A stretch of 64,000 nucleotides of DNA from JACDAN01 sp963834825 (GCA_963834825.1 CAWICZ010000011.1:26360-90359), one strand, 5' to 3'; numbered from the stretch's first letter, positions 18,491-28,256 are shown. Translations and numbers: made by a program. The notes: a model not told the origin generated them from the letters alone.

Positions 18491-20698
18491 ATGACCACCA
18501 AGCACAACGTTGCGGCTCGAATGGCGCGCTGGAGCGCGCATCACCGGAAGCTTGCGATCTTCGGCTGGCTGGCTGTGGTCATCGCCCTGTTCGCGATCAG
18601 CATCGTCTCGCCGACGAAGTCGATCGTCTTCGAGACGTCGGGTCCCGGCGAATCGGGACGGGCGGACACGATCCTCTACGAGGACTTCAAGCAACCGTCC
18701 GGCGAGAGCGTCCTGATCCAACACCCGACGCTCAGTGCGACCTCGCCCGAGTTCAAGGCCGTCGTGCAGTCCGTCGTCAGCGGAGTCTCATCTCTCGACG
18801 AGGTCGCCAAAGTCGAGTCCCCGTTCGACGCGGACAACATCGGTTCGGTTTCGACGGACAAGCACTCCGCACTCGTGGGCATCGAGATCGCCGGACCGTC
18901 CGGCGATGCGGCCGACAAGGTCGACCCCATCGTCGCCCGCGTGGCGGAGGTCCAGAAGGCGAACCCCGGCTTCTACGTCGGCTCCTTCGGCGAAAGCACC
19001 GGAAAGGCGATCCAGGCGTCGTTCTTCGACGATCTGAAGAAGGCCGGCCTCTTCTCGGTTCCGCTGACCCTGGCGATCCTTCTGATCGCGTTCGGGGCGC
19101 TCGTCGCGGCCGGCATCCCGCTCCTGCTGGGGCTGACGGCGGTGCTCGGCACGTTTGGCCTCGTCGCGCTCATCAGCAAGGTGCTGCCGATGTCCGACGC
19201 CATCGGCGCGATCATCCTCCTGATCGGGCTCGCGGTCGGAGTCGACTACACGATGTTCTACTTGAAGCGGGAGCGCGAAGAGCGTGCCGCGGGTCGCTCT
19301 GAAGAGGCCGCGCTCGAGGCCGCCGCCGCGACGTCTGGCCGCTCTGTGCTCATCTCCGGCGTCACCGTCCTGGTCGCAATGGCGGGCATGCTGCTCACGT
19401 TCGACGCGGGCTTCGCTTCGTTCGGCATCGCCACGATGACGGTGGTTGCCGTCGCCATGCTCGGCTCACTGACGGTGCTGCCGGCGCTGCTCTCGAAACT
19501 TGGCGACAACGTCGACCGCTTCCGCGTGCCGTTCGTGCACCGGCTCAGGCGGGACGACGGAGGTGGCCGCGTTTGGGGGGCGATCATCGATCGCGTCCTC
19601 CGGCATCCCGCTCTGTCCGTTGCGCTGGCCGGTGGCCTGCTCGTGGCGCTCGCCGTGCCGGCCTACCAGCTCCGCACGGCAGAGCCGGGTATCGACACGT
19701 ATCCGCAGAAGTTCCTCGGAACGTACAACCGGCTCAAGGTCGCCTTCCCCGGCACCGAGATCGGCTCGAACGTCGTGATCAAGGCCCCCGACGTCGAGTC
19801 GCCCGCCGTGCTCGAGGCGATCGGTCAACTCAAGTGGCGCGCGATCGACAGCGGCCTCATGAATGAGCCGATCGACGTCGACGTCAACGCGGCGAAGACC
19901 GTCGCGAACATCTCGATCCCGATCGAGGGCGACGGAATCGACTCGACCTCGAATCAGGCTCTGGCGGTGTTGAGGGACGAGATCATCCCGCCGACGTTGG
20001 GCACCGTCGCCGAGGCCGAAGTCGCGGTCACGGGAACGACGGCGAAGGCGAAGGACTTCAGCGACAAGATGAAGACGGTCGCTCCGCTCGTGTTCGGGTT
20101 CGTGCTGCTGTTCGCATTCGGGCTCATGCTGGTGACGTTCCGGTCGATCGTGATCGCCGCGAAGACGATCTTCCTCAACCTGCTGTCGGTCGGAGCCGCC
20201 TACGGCATCCTCGTGCTCGTCTTCCAGCATGGCTGGGGCAAGCAGATCCTGGGCTTCGAGAACACCGGCGGGATCGACCCCTTCCTGCCGATTCTTCTCT
20301 TCGTGATCCTCTTCGGGCTGTCGATGGACTACCACGTCTTCGTCCTGAGCCGAGTTCGTGAGGCCTACCAGAGGGGGATGTCGACGGACGACGCCATTGC
20401 TTTCGGGATCAAGTCGACGGCCGGCGTCGTCACGAGCGCGGCGATCGTGATGGTGGGCGTCTTCGCGATCTTCGGGACCTTGCAGGCGATGATCTTCAAG
20501 CAGTTCGGCGTCGGGCTCGCCGCGGCGATTCTGATCGACGCGACGATCATCCGCGCGATCCTCCTGCCGGCGACGATGAAGCTGCTCGGCGATTGGAACT
20601 GGTACCTGCCCAAGTGGCTCGAGTGGATCCCGCACTTCGGGGAGGACGAGAAGCTGGAGCCCGTGCAGACCCCCGCTGTCGCCAGCCCGGGCTCGTAG
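18491..20698 (+). CDS. MMPL-family RND exporter
   Basis: A 735-residue transporter with two repeats of a large outer loop and six-helix MMPL domain: TM1 in HRKLAIFGWLAVVIALFAI, GLAVGVDYTMFYLKREREE in the first half and FGLSMDYHVFVLSRVRE in the second, the DY pairs being the proton relay residues. Family members export lipids, pigments or drugs using proton flux. Start ATG 18491 has a perfect AAGGAGGT ribosome site 8 bases upstream (18476-18483), so the GTG at 18470 is not used. Overlapping or adjoining genes upstream and downstream (AGGAG then TTG) suggest a three-gene unit. Confidence 0.9.
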   Translation: MTTKHNVAARMARWSAHHRKLAIFGWLAVVIALFAISIVSPTKSIVFETSGPGESGRADTILYEDFKQPSGESVLIQHPTLSATSPEFKAVVQSVVSGVSSLDEVAKVESPFDADNIGSVSTDKHSALVGIEIAGPSGDAADKVDPIVARVAEVQKANPGFYVGSFGESTGKAIQASFFDDLKKAGLFSVPLTLAILLIAFGALVAAGIPLLLGLTAVLGTFGLVALISKVLPMSDAIGAIILLIGLAVGVDYTMFYLKREREERAAGRSEEAALEAAAATSGRSVLISGVTVLVAMAGMLLTFDAGFASFGIATMTVVAVAMLGSLTVLPALLSKLGDNVDRFRVPFVHRLRRDDGGGRVWGAIIDRVLRHPALSVALAGGLLVALAVPAYQLRTAEPGIDTYPQKFLGTYNRLKVAFPGTEIGSNVVIKAPDVESPAVLEAIGQLKWRAIDSGLMNEPIDVDVNAAKTVANISIPIEGDGIDSTSNQALAVLRDEIIPPTLGTVAEAEVAVTGTTAKAKDFSDKMKTVAPLVFGFVLLFAFGLMLVTFRSIVIAAKTIFLNLLSVGAAYGILVLVFQHGWGKQILGFENTGGIDPFLPILLFVILFGLSMDYHVFVLSRVREAYQRGMSTDDAIAFGIKSTAGVVTSAAIVMVGVFAIFGTLQAMIFKQFGVGLAAAILIDATIIRAILLPATMKLLGDWNWYLPKWLEWIPHFGEDEKLEPVQTPAVASPGS

Positions 20699-20706
20699 GA
20701 GCTGCG

Positions 20707-22006
20707 TTGTCGACGGTTGCACAGCCGTCCGCTGAATCCACGAGGGCCGCCGCGACCCGCGTCGCGGCGGCCCTTCGCACCGAGACCGGGCTCGCCCGGG
20801 TCGCACTCGGCGTCGGCGCGCTCCACGTCGTCGACGACAACTTCCTCCAGCCACAGCCGGGCACGTCGGCCGGCGACCACCTCGTCGGCGGCCTGATCCA
20901 GACCGCGTTCTTCGTCTCGTTCGCCTGGGCCTATCCGCGCCTTCGGCCGGGTCTTCGCGGGACGCTGGCGATCTTCGTCGGGCTCTTCATGATCGTGATG
21001 GGCGCCGGCGAGGCCGGCTACTACAGCCGTGAGAACGGCCCCTCCGGCGACGATTACACCGGGCTCCTGGCGATCCCCGCCGGAGTCCTGCTCGTCGGAG
21101 TCGGCCTCTTCACGCTCTGGCGCTCACGCAAGGGCGGGAGCCTGATTTGGCGCTACGCGAGGCGCGCGGCCCTGGCGCTTGCGTTCCTCCTCGCCCTCGC
21201 CTTCGGCCTCTACCCCCTCACCGAGTCCTACGTCGTCACCCACTCGGCGCGCGCATACGTCCCGACCCCGCAGCTCGGCACGGCATTCGAAGAGGTCTCC
21301 TTCACGACGAGCGACGGGCTGCGACTACAGGGCTGGTTCGTGCCGTCCAAGAACGGTGCGACGGTCATCTCCTACCCCGGCCGCAAAGGCCCGCAGAAGC
21401 CCGCGCGGCTGCTCGCCGAGCACGGCTATGGAGTCTTGCTCTTCGATCGGCGCGGTGAGGGCGAGAGTGAAGGCGACCCCAACGCCTTCGGCTGGAAGGG
21501 CACGCGGGATCTGAAGGCGGCGATCTCGTACCTCGAGAGCCGATCGGACGTCGACCCGAATCGCATCGGCGGAGTCGGGCTCTCAGTCGGCGGCGAGGTG
21601 ATGCTCCAGGCGGCTGCAGAGACTGACGACTTCAAAGCGATCGTCTCCGAGGGCGCCGGCGTCCGGTCCGTGCGCGAGGCGGTGCACGTCCCCGGCACCC
21701 AGAAGGTGATGTTCATCCCGATCTCAGGGAGCGCGACGCTCGGAACCATGGTTTTCACGAGCGGCCTTCCGCCCCGCGGCCTCACCGATCTCAGTGCAGA
21801 GATCTCCGAGCCGGTGCTCTTCATCCACGCAACGCCGGGACAGGGCGGCGAGACGCTCACCGAGCAGTTCTACGACGCGGCCGAAGGGGCCGAAGGAGTA
21901 TTGGGCGGCCCCGGGAGGCCACACCGGTGCCTTCGACACCGCCCCGGAGGAGTACGAGCGGCGGGTGGTCGGCTTCTTCGATCGGACGATCGGCGAGCGG
22001 CGCTGA
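20707..22006 (+). CDS. Membrane-anchored alpha/beta hydrolase, frameshifted near the end
   Basis: The first about 190 residues hold about five hydrophobic segments; the rest is an alpha/beta hydrolase: SFTTSDGLRLQGWFVPS, the FDRRGEGESEGDP loop, and the nucleophile motif GLSVGGE. The frame breaks in a run of four G at about 21885; with three G it reads EGPKEYWAAPGGHTGAF, placing the catalytic His in GGHTG, and stops at 22006. The unshifted frame runs on to 22047 with unlikely sequence. Start TTG 20707 has AGGAG 5 bases upstream, directly after the MMPL stop. Substrate is unknown. Confidence 0.8.
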
Positions 22007-22095
22007 GCCGGGCTTTCGTAGCCACCTTTTCACCTCGCGCTCACTGAGGCGTAACCCATCGCCTGCGAGCCGGCTGCGCCAACCTCAGGCCGCTC

Positions 22096-23265
22096 TTGTC
22101 ATCGCATCGGGGAGGTGCCTCGTGGAGGGATCAACGGAAGAGATCCGCCCGCACCGCGGTCGTCGTGAGCGTGGCGCTCGTCTCGCTCGTCACCGCCGTT
22201 TCAGCGTCCGGCGGCGCGTCGCAGTCACGGAGCGAAAGGGGGAAGCGTGCCGAGCCGCTCGTCATCGGCCATCGCGGCGCCAGCGGCTACCGCCCGGAGC
22301 ACACGCTCGCTTCCTACCGGCTGGCAATCGAGCTGGGCGCGGACTACATCGAACCGGATCTCGTCTCGACCAAAGACGGCGTGCTCGTCGCCCGCCACGA
22401 GAACGAGATCGGCGCCACGACCGATGTCGCGAGCCATCCGGAGTTCGCCTCCCGCCGAGCCACGAAGACCATCGACGGCGTGCCGATCACCGGCTGGTTC
22501 ACCGAAGACTTCACGCTCGCGGAGCTCAAGACGCTTCGGGCAAAGGAACGGATTCCTGCGCTACGCCCGACGAACACTGCGTTCGACGGCCTCGAGCAGA
22601 TCCCGACGCTGCAGGAGGTCATCGATCTCGCCCGCCGCAACGACGTCGGGATCTACCCGGAGACGAAGCATCCGAGCTACTTCGACGGCATCGGGCTCTC
22701 ACTCGAGGAGCCGCTCGTGGCGACGCTCGAACGGAACGGCTACACCAAGCGAAGCTCACCCGTCTTCATCCAGTCCTTCGAGGTCTCGAACCTGAAGGAG
22801 CTCAACCGGATGACGAAGGTGCCGCTCGTCCAGCTGATCAGCGACGTCGGAAAGCCCTTCGACTTCGTACTCTCCGGCGACCCGCGCACCTACGCGGACC
22901 TCGCCACGGCGGCGGGGCTCCGGGAGATTGCGCGCTACGCCGACGGCGCGGGCGCGAACAAGAACCTGATCGTGCCGCGCGACTCCGCGAACCGGCTGCT
23001 GAGCCCGACGAGCTTCGTCCGCGACGCGCACCGTGCGGGCCTCGTGGTCCATCCCTGGACGTTCCGGAGGGAGAATTCCTTCCTGCCGCAAGACTTCCGC
23101 GAGGGCAATCCCGCAAGCCCCGTGTACGAGGCGGCGACCGGCGACTTCCCCGCGGAGCTCCGGCTCTTCTATCGCCTCGGCGTGGACGGCGTGTTCTCGG
23201 ACAACCCAGATGTCGCGGTGGCGGCACGCACCGCGCGCTTCGGCGTGCCGCACGCGGACGACTAA
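22096..23265 (+). CDS. Secreted glycerophosphodiester phosphodiesterase
   Basis: A 389-residue GDPD of the GlpQ type that would split glycerophosphodiesters into glycerol-3-phosphate and an alcohol. A signal peptide (AVVVSVALVSLVTAVSASGG) precedes the catalytic domain: IGHRGASGYRPEHT (active-site His-Arg), IEPDLVSTKDGVLV (metal-binding Glu and Asp), RHENEI (second His) and a late GVDGVFSDNPDVA. The TIM-barrel length is normal. The start TTG 22096 is the first in-frame start before the signal peptide. A strong stem-loop follows the gene. Confidence 0.9.
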   Translation: MSSHRGGASWRDQRKRSARTAVVVSVALVSLVTAVSASGGASQSRSERGKRAEPLVIGHRGASGYRPEHTLASYRLAIELGADYIEPDLVSTKDGVLVARHENEIGATTDVASHPEFASRRATKTIDGVPITGWFTEDFTLAELKTLRAKERIPALRPTNTAFDGLEQIPTLQEVIDLARRNDVGIYPETKHPSYFDGIGLSLEEPLVATLERNGYTKRSSPVFIQSFEVSNLKELNRMTKVPLVQLISDVGKPFDFVLSGDPRTYADLATAAGLREIARYADGAGANKNLIVPRDSANRLLSPTSFVRDAHRAGLVVHPWTFRRENSFLPQDFREGNPASPVYEAATGDFPAELRLFYRLGVDGVFSDNPDVAVAARTARFGVPHADD

Positions 23266-23282
23266 CTCCCACACCGCGGCTG

Positions 23283-23320
23283 GCGGGCGCCCGGGCCGCC
23301 GAGGCCGCCTGGGCGCCCGC
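23283..23320 (+). terminator. Strong GC stem-loop after the phosphodiesterase gene
   Basis: A perfect 10-base-pair stem (GCGGGCGCCC at 23283-23292, GGGCGCCCGC at 23311-23320) with an 18-base loop, 17 bases after the stop. There is no T run. It probably ends the upstream transcript. Confidence 0.5.
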
Positions 23321-23361
23321 GCTCGGTCCGCATCTGGCCGGAACGCACGCTTCGGCTGGCC

Positions 23362-23367
23362 TAGGCT
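23362..23367 (+). promoter_or_regulatory. Putative leaderless -10 box for the ankyrin gene
   Basis: TAGGCT is followed by 6 bases and then ATG at 23374. Confidence 0.4.
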
Positions 23368-23373
23368 CCGGGT

Positions 23374-24114
23374 ATGGCGACCATCAGCACCGAGGATCCG
23401 CTCGCCGTCGCCGTGGTCGAGGCGATCCAGTCCGGCGACGTCGCCACGTTGAAGCGACTTCTGGGCGAGAACCCGGATCTGGCGACGGCGAGGCTCGGCG
23501 ACGACGACCCCGACGGGATGTCGCGCACCTTGCTGCACGTCGTGACGGACTGGCCGGGCCACTTCCCGAACGGCGCTGAGACCGTCGCAGTGCTGGTCGA
23601 GGCGGGTGCGGACGTCAACGCGCGGTTCCACGGCCCGCATGCCGAGACGCCGCTGCACTGGGCGGCGAGCAGCGACGACGTGGAAGTGCTCGACGCGTTG
23701 CTCGATGCCGGCGCCGACATCGAGGCGACCGGCGCGGTCATCGCCGGCGGCACCCCGCTGACCGATGCACGCGCGTTCGGCCAATGGCGGGCGGCGCACC
23801 GGCTGGTCGAGCGCGGGGCGCAGACCACGCTCGACGATGCCGCTGCGCTCGGTCTCATGGAGCGGGTCGAAGAGGCCTTCGCCGGCGGGACCCAGCCCTC
23901 GCAGGACGACATCGACCGCGCCCTGTGGAGCGCATGCCACGGCGGACAGCGCCCTGCCGCCGAGTATCTCCTCGACCGCGGCGCCGAGCTGAACTGGATC
24001 CCGCCGTGGGAGCGGTTGACGCCGCTCGACGCGGCGGAGCGCAGCGAAGCCGCCGAGCTCGTCGAGTGGCTGCGCGCCCGTGGGGCGCGCTCGGCAAGCG
24101 AGCTCGAGAACTAG
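23374..24114 (+). CDS. Ankyrin-repeat protein
   Basis: A 246-residue soluble protein built of ankyrin repeats; clear units are ETVAVLVEAGADVNARF, ETPLHWAASSDDVEVLDALL and TPLTDARAFGQWRAAHRLVE, with a later QRPAAEYLLDRGAELNW. No enzyme domain is attached and no signal peptide is seen. Such proteins usually mediate protein contacts. ATG 23374 is 6 bases after a TAGGCT box. The last bases overlap a small opposing gene remnant. Confidence 0.85.
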   Translation: MATISTEDPLAVAVVEAIQSGDVATLKRLLGENPDLATARLGDDDPDGMSRTLLHVVTDWPGHFPNGAETVAVLVEAGADVNARFHGPHAETPLHWAASSDDVEVLDALLDAGADIEATGAVIAGGTPLTDARAFGQWRAAHRLVERGAQTTLDDAAALGLMERVEEAFAGGTQPSQDDIDRALWSACHGGQRPAAEYLLDRGAELNWIPPWERLTPLDAAERSEAAELVEWLRARGARSASELEN

Positions 24115-24194
24115 CTCGGCAGAGATGACCCTTGGCGGAACGCCTCGATGAACCGGTCGTTGAGCTCGGTCAGCCTCGCGGCGGCGTCGTCCAT
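24111..24194 (-). pseudogene. Truncated N-terminus of a SnoaL/NTF2-like protein
   Basis: A 27-codon minus-strand frame, ATG 24194 to a stop at 24111, reads MDDAAARLTELNDRFIEAFR then a short tail. This resembles the first helix of SnoaL-like/NTF2-like proteins, whose body is missing because the frame stops at the 3' end of the ankyrin gene. It could also be chance. No product is expected. Confidence 0.35.
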
Positions 24195-24253
24195 GGCTGC
24201 AGCCTGACCGAGCGGCGACGTCAACTCTCGCCGGATTCGGACATGTATCCGAG

Positions 24254-25637
24254 TCAGAGGTGCTTCCGGATCACGACCGCAAGCGCCCGCGCGGCCGGAT
24301 CGACCGCCGTCTCGTGCAGCCTGCCGTAGCCGATGACGAGGCCCCCTTCGGCTGACGGCGTGAGCCGGAAGGCCGAGAGGGGCGGAACGCAGATGCGCGC
24401 GCCTTCGGCGTCTGTCGCGATCGCTTCGTCGCTGACGCCGGCCGGCAGCCGCAGCAGCAGGTGGACACCGGCCGCCACCCCTTCGACAGCCAGCTCGGGA
24501 AGCTGCCGAGCGAGGGCCGCGAGCAGCGCGTCGCGACGCCTCCGGTAGACGCCGCGGGCGCGGCGCAGGTGGCGGTCGTAGTGTCCGCGGCCCAGGAACT
24601 CCGCCAGCGCGAGCTGGTCGAGTGCCGGCGAGAAGTCGTCGAGGAGGCGCTTTGCGCGGGCCGCCTCGTCCGCGAGCTCGGCCGGCGCGACGATCCAGCC
24701 CAGCCTGAGCGCGGGCGCCAGCGTCTTCGACACGGTGCCGAGCTGCACGACGCGTCCCGGCGCGAGACCCTGCAGCGCCCGGACGGGCTCCCGGTCGTAC
24801 CGGAACTCGGCGTCGTAGTCGTCCTCGACGATCAGCCCACCGGTCGTCTCCGACCAGGCGAGCAGCTGCCGGCGCCGTTCGCCGCTCAGAACCGAGCCGG
24901 TCGGGAACTGGTGTGCGGGCGTGACGAGCACCGCGTCGGCGTCCAGCCCGGCGACGATCATCCCGTCGCCGTCGACCGGCTGGGGACGAAGGTCGAACCC
25001 GTGGGATCGCGCACGCTCGTGCTGCGTCGTGTGCGAAGGATCCTCGACCGCCAGGCTCGAGGCGCCGCGCGTCCGAAGGATGCGCAGCAGCAGGTCGACG
25101 CCCTGCGCCGTGCCCTGGACGACCACGATCTGCCCGGGGTCGGCAATGACGCCGCGGGTGCGGCCGAGATGGTCGGCGAGCGCCTCGCGCAGGACGCGCT
25201 CGCCGCGGGGCTCCCGGTAGTCGAGCGCCACGGCGCCCGACCGTCGCGCGGCCGCCTGTGCCGCCGCCAGCCAGCGGTTGAGCGGGAACTGCGTCACGTC
25301 CGGTGTCGTCGGCGTCAGGTCGTAGCGTGGCGGGGCTGCCGCGCGCTCGGGCTCCCGCCGAGCCTCGTCGGCACCGGACGGGCTCGCGGCCACGACCGGC
25401 GCCGCCCGAGCGCGGGTGACGAGAAAGCCCTGAGCCTCGAGCTGGCCGTACGCGTCGCTGACGACGCCCCGCGAGACGCCGAGCGCGTGGGCCAGGACCC
25501 GTGAGCCGGGCAGGCGTACGCCCTCACGGAGCGCGCCGCGCGCGAATCGCGTCGCGAAGCTCGCGCTCGAGCCCGGCGCGCAGGGTCTCGCCCGGCCGCA
25601 GCTCGAGCGACAGCCATCTGGCCTCATCAACATCCAT
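24254..25637 (-). CDS. MocR-type regulator (GntR helix-turn-helix plus aminotransferase fold), frameshifted near the start
   Basis: A GntR winged helix (GVRLPGSRVLAHALGVSRG, AYGQLEAQGFLV) is joined to a PLP-dependent aminotransferase-like domain: DDYDAEFRYDREP and the PLP lysine in TVSKTLAPALRLGW. The true N-terminus (MDVDEARWLSLELRPGETLR) starts at ATG 25637 but in another frame; one extra base near 25550 separates it from the rest, giving LRDAIRAGALREG when repaired. MocR proteins sense PLP or amino compounds; PdxR-type members control vitamin B6 genes. No pdx genes are nearby, so the target is unknown. A small palindrome sits just upstream. Confidence 0.82.
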
Positions 25638-25641
25638 CTCC

Positions 25642-25655
25642 GTGGATCTTTCCAC
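25642..25655. promoter_or_regulatory. Candidate MocR operator
   Basis: The inverted repeat GTGGA-TCTT-TCCAC lies 4 bases before the MocR start codon and 28 bases before the divergent NIPSNAP gene, a typical place for autoregulation. Only the symmetry and position support it. Confidence 0.35.
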
Positions 25656-25683
25656 AAGGCCAGCTAGTGGGCATCATCGCGTC

Positions 25684-26460
25684 GTGGCCGTAGGTCGAAC
25701 TGATCCTGTCGCCGACAGCTCTCCGGTCGTCGAGCTGCGGCAGTACACGCTTCGCCCCGGACAGCGTGACGTCCTCATCGACCTGTTCGACTCCGCGCTC
25801 GTCGAGTCTCAGGAAGCCACCGGGATGACGATCATCGGCCAGTTCCGCGACCTCGATCGGCCCGATCGCTTCGTCTGGCTTCGCGGCTTCCAGGACATGG
25901 AGGAGCGCGCGCGGAGCCTCTCGGAGTTCTACGGCGGGCCCGTCTGGCGCGCGAACAGCGAGGCGGCGAACGCGACGATGATCGACAGCGACGACGTCCT
26001 GCTCCTCCGGCCCGCCCGTCCCGATTCCGCCTTCCGACTCGACGGCGCGACTCGGCGAATCCGAGTCGACGGGCAGGGCGACGGCGTCGTCGAGGCGACG
26101 ATTCTGTACCTGGACGGGTCGGCCAAGACGAGCTGGGCCGTCGACCTCTTCGAGAAGGCGATCGCCCCGGCGGTCGCCGAGCGCGGCGGGACGATGCTCG
26201 GCTACTTCATCACCGAGCCCAGCGAGAACACCTTTCCGGGCCTGCCCGTCCGGGAGGGCGAAGACGTGCTCGTCTGGTGCGTGGGCTACGCCGATCGCTC
26301 GACCCTCGAGCGAGCCTCGGGACGGGCCGACGAAGTCAGGCGCGCGGCGGCCGACGCGCTCGGCTCGAGGCGTTCCCCGGAGGTGCTGCGGCTGGCGCCG
26401 ACGGCGCGGTCGCTGCTCGACGGGCGCTCACTGGGGCTACATCCAGTCAAACCAGCGTGA
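25684..26460 (+). CDS. NIPSNAP-family protein
   Basis: A 258-residue protein with two ferredoxin-like NIPSNAP units; the first has VVELRQYTLRPGQRDVLIDL and FVWLRGFQDMEERARSL, which are family hallmarks. NIPSNAP proteins are of poorly known function and are often found with catabolic enzymes. GTG 25684 gives the natural N-terminus; the same frame is open upstream to 25501 but that part is antisense to the MocR gene. The next gene follows after 13 bases. Confidence 0.82.
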   Translation: MAVGRTDPVADSSPVVELRQYTLRPGQRDVLIDLFDSALVESQEATGMTIIGQFRDLDRPDRFVWLRGFQDMEERARSLSEFYGGPVWRANSEAANATMIDSDDVLLLRPARPDSAFRLDGATRRIRVDGQGDGVVEATILYLDGSAKTSWAVDLFEKAIAPAVAERGGTMLGYFITEPSENTFPGLPVREGEDVLVWCVGYADRSTLERASGRADEVRRAAADALGSRRSPEVLRLAPTARSLLDGRSLGLHPVKPA

Positions 26461-26473
26461 GAAAGGAGCTCCG

Positions 26474-26989
26474 ATGACCGAACAGGCTGTAGTGACGCCG
26501 ACGACCGACGTCGACGGGCGTCACGACTTCGACTTCCTCGTCGGCGAGTGGACGATCCGGAACCGCAGGCTCGACAACCCGGTCGGCGAGAACCCGACGG
26601 AATGGCACGAGTTCGACGCCACGCTCTGGAACCGACCGATCCTCGACGGGCTCGGGAACATCGACGAGTACACCGCGCCGGAGTTCCCCGGCCGGGGCCT
26701 CTTCAAGGGCTTCGGGTTGCGGCTGTTCGAGCCCGGGGCGAACGTCTGGCGGATCTGGTGGGCATCGATGGTCGGCGAGGGCCAGCTCGACACGCCGGTG
26801 GTCGGCGGCTTCACCGACGGCGTCGGACGGTTCGAGTGCGACGACACGCTCGGCGGGCGTGAGCTCAGGGTGCGCTACGAGTGGACCGAGACCACGCCGT
26901 CATCGGCGCACTGGGAGCAGGCGTTCTCGTTCGACGGCGGGAAGACGTTCGAGACCAACTGGATCAACGACTTCACCCGCATCGCCTGA
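26474..26989 (+). CDS. Conserved protein of DUF1579-like type
   Basis: A 171-residue soluble protein with a HDFDFLVGEWTIRNRRL opening, which is typical of lipocalin-like proteins of the DUF1579 kind, and a closing FSFDGGKTFETNWINDFTR. GAAAGGAG stands 7 bases before the ATG. It is co-directional with the NIPSNAP gene and likely in the same transcript. Function unknown; the fold suggests binding of a small hydrophobic ligand. Confidence 0.75.
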   Translation: MTEQAVVTPTTDVDGRHDFDFLVGEWTIRNRRLDNPVGENPTEWHEFDATLWNRPILDGLGNIDEYTAPEFPGRGLFKGFGLRLFEPGANVWRIWWASMVGEGQLDTPVVGGFTDGVGRFECDDTLGGRELRVRYEWTETTPSSAHWEQAFSFDGGKTFETNWINDFTRIA

Positions 26990-27072
26990 GGCTCAAGGCC
27001 GCGCCGCGCCGGCGCGCGGGTCGCCCGGCGTAACTCCCAATTCGGGCAGTTGTGGAGCCGGATGCTCGGGAG

Positions 27073-27078
27073 TACGTT
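27073..27078 (+). promoter_or_regulatory. Putative leaderless -10 box
   Basis: TACGTT is followed by 7 bases and GTG 27086, which is directly followed by an ATG. Confidence 0.4.
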
Positions 27079-27085
27079 CGACGGA

Positions 27086-27844
27086 GTGATGGCCAATCAA
27101 GACCGCTCCCTCGCGTCCGCCGATGCGAGCCGGCGACGCCTGCCCGTCGGGCCTCAGACCCTGGCCGCGATCGGGGTCCTTCTCGCCGTGCTCGCGGCGT
27201 CGATCGCGGTCGCCGTCCTGTCCATTGTCAGCCTGAACCGCGATCGGGCCGTGCTCCACGAGGCAAACGTCCCGTACGCCGTCGCCATTGCCACTGCCGC
27301 GCTGAACGCGAAGGGCATGGCGAACGACGAGCGTGGCTACCTGATCAGCGGGAAGCCGGAGTTTCTCGAGTTGCTCGACCAGCACCTGCTCAACGTGCGC
27401 ACGGCGTTCGCCGCGGCTGCGAGCGCGGCCGACCGGGTGCGCCAGCATGACGCGGTCGAGCGTGCACACGCTCGCTTCGAACAATGGGTGTCGGCGATCC
27501 GGGGCCAGTTCAGGGCCTACCAGGCCGGAAACCGAGAGGCTGCGACCACGGCCGCGCTCGGCCCCGGGCTCGAGCGGCGCAAGAGCTACGAGGCGTCGCT
27601 CGCCGATGCCGAGGCCGCCGGCGTGACGGCGATCCCGCTCCGGGGCAGCTCGCTTGCGTCGACGGGCTGGGTGGCGATCTTCTTCCTGTCGATCCTGCTC
27701 GCGGTCGGGATCTGCGTCGGGCTCGCGGTGTGGCTTCTGCGAACGCTGAAACTCGCGTCCGACGAGGACGGATCCTCCAAGCCGTCGCCCGCCGGGATCC
27801 CGGTCCCGGCGTCGTCGGTGCGCGGCCTGCGCAGCCCCCGCTAG
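27086..27844 (+). CDS. Membrane protein with CHASE3-like sensor region
   Basis: A 252-residue protein with one hydrophobic helix near the N-terminus (AIGVLLAVLAASIAVAVLSI) and one near residue 210 (WVAIFFLSILLAVGICVGLA). Between them lies an all-helical region of about 150 residues with NDERGYLISGKPEFLELLDQ, a hallmark of CHASE3 and chemoreceptor four-helix sensor domains. No kinase, cyclase or signalling domain follows, only a short Pro/Ser tail, so it may be a truncated receptor or a sensor that works with a partner. GTG 27086 is favoured over ATG 27089 by the -10 spacing. Confidence 0.72.
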   Translation: MMANQDRSLASADASRRRLPVGPQTLAAIGVLLAVLAASIAVAVLSIVSLNRDRAVLHEANVPYAVAIATAALNAKGMANDERGYLISGKPEFLELLDQHLLNVRTAFAAAASAADRVRQHDAVERAHARFEQWVSAIRGQFRAYQAGNREAATTAALGPGLERRKSYEASLADAEAAGVTAIPLRGSSLASTGWVAIFFLSILLAVGICVGLAVWLLRTLKLASDEDGSSKPSPAGIPVPASSVRGLRSPR

Positions 27845-28101
27845 ACGCTCTTCACGGGCTCGAGCTCCGCCAGACCACGGAGGTCCACGCACGCAATCCG
27901 GCGTGTCTGGACGATGACCATCAGCACGCTGCTGCAACCTCGGCAGCGGGCCACAACGCCGGGGCCGTCCAGGTAGACCTCGAACTCGGCCACGTGGCCG
28001 CGCGTTCCGCACGTCGAGCAGACGCCGATTGCGGTCGTCATCTCGACGCCGAAGACCTCGACCAGCAAGCCGGCGATCGCGTTTCCGTCGAGCGCGTCCA
28101 T
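27841..28101 (-). CDS. DUF6510-family zinc-ribbon protein
   Basis: An 86-residue protein with CSTCG and CRGCS knuckles, matching the DUF6510 family, which commonly accompanies a sulfite-oxidase-like enzyme and an FAD reductase, as here. Start ATG 28101 lies inside a tandem duplication; a second near-copy of its N-terminus (MEALDGNAIPGLLV) exists in the other repeat unit at about 28199. The function is unknown; a role with the neighbouring redox enzymes is likely from context. Confidence 0.8.
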   Translation of the reverse strand: MDALDGNAIAGLLVEVFGVEMTTAIGVCSTCGTRGHVAEFEVYLDGPGVVARCRGCSSVLMVIVQTRRIACVDLRGLAELEPVKSV

Positions 28102-28256
28102 CAGCCTCCTCCCGTTGGGCCGAATCGCTCGGTCTTCACTCGCTCCTGCGGGTAGCCGACCAGCAAGCCGGGGATCGCGTTTCCGTCGAGCGCTTCCATC
28201 AGCCTCTTCCAGTCGCGCCGAATCGCTCGGTCTTCACTCGCTCCTGCGGGTAGCCG
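28061..28256. repeat. Tandem duplication, 98-bp unit, two copies
   Basis: Copy 1 is 28061-28158 and copy 2 is 28159-28256; both begin ACCAGCAAGC and end GGTAGCCG, with about ten differences. The unit spans the junction between the reductase 3' end and the DUF6510 5' end. Since 98 is not a multiple of 3, a chimeric frame arises in the middle. Confidence 0.92.

Noticed and set aside
21927..23579. A 550-codon frame over the phosphodiesterase
   Set aside because: Shadow frame; the phosphodiesterase in the other frame has signal peptide and active-site motifs.
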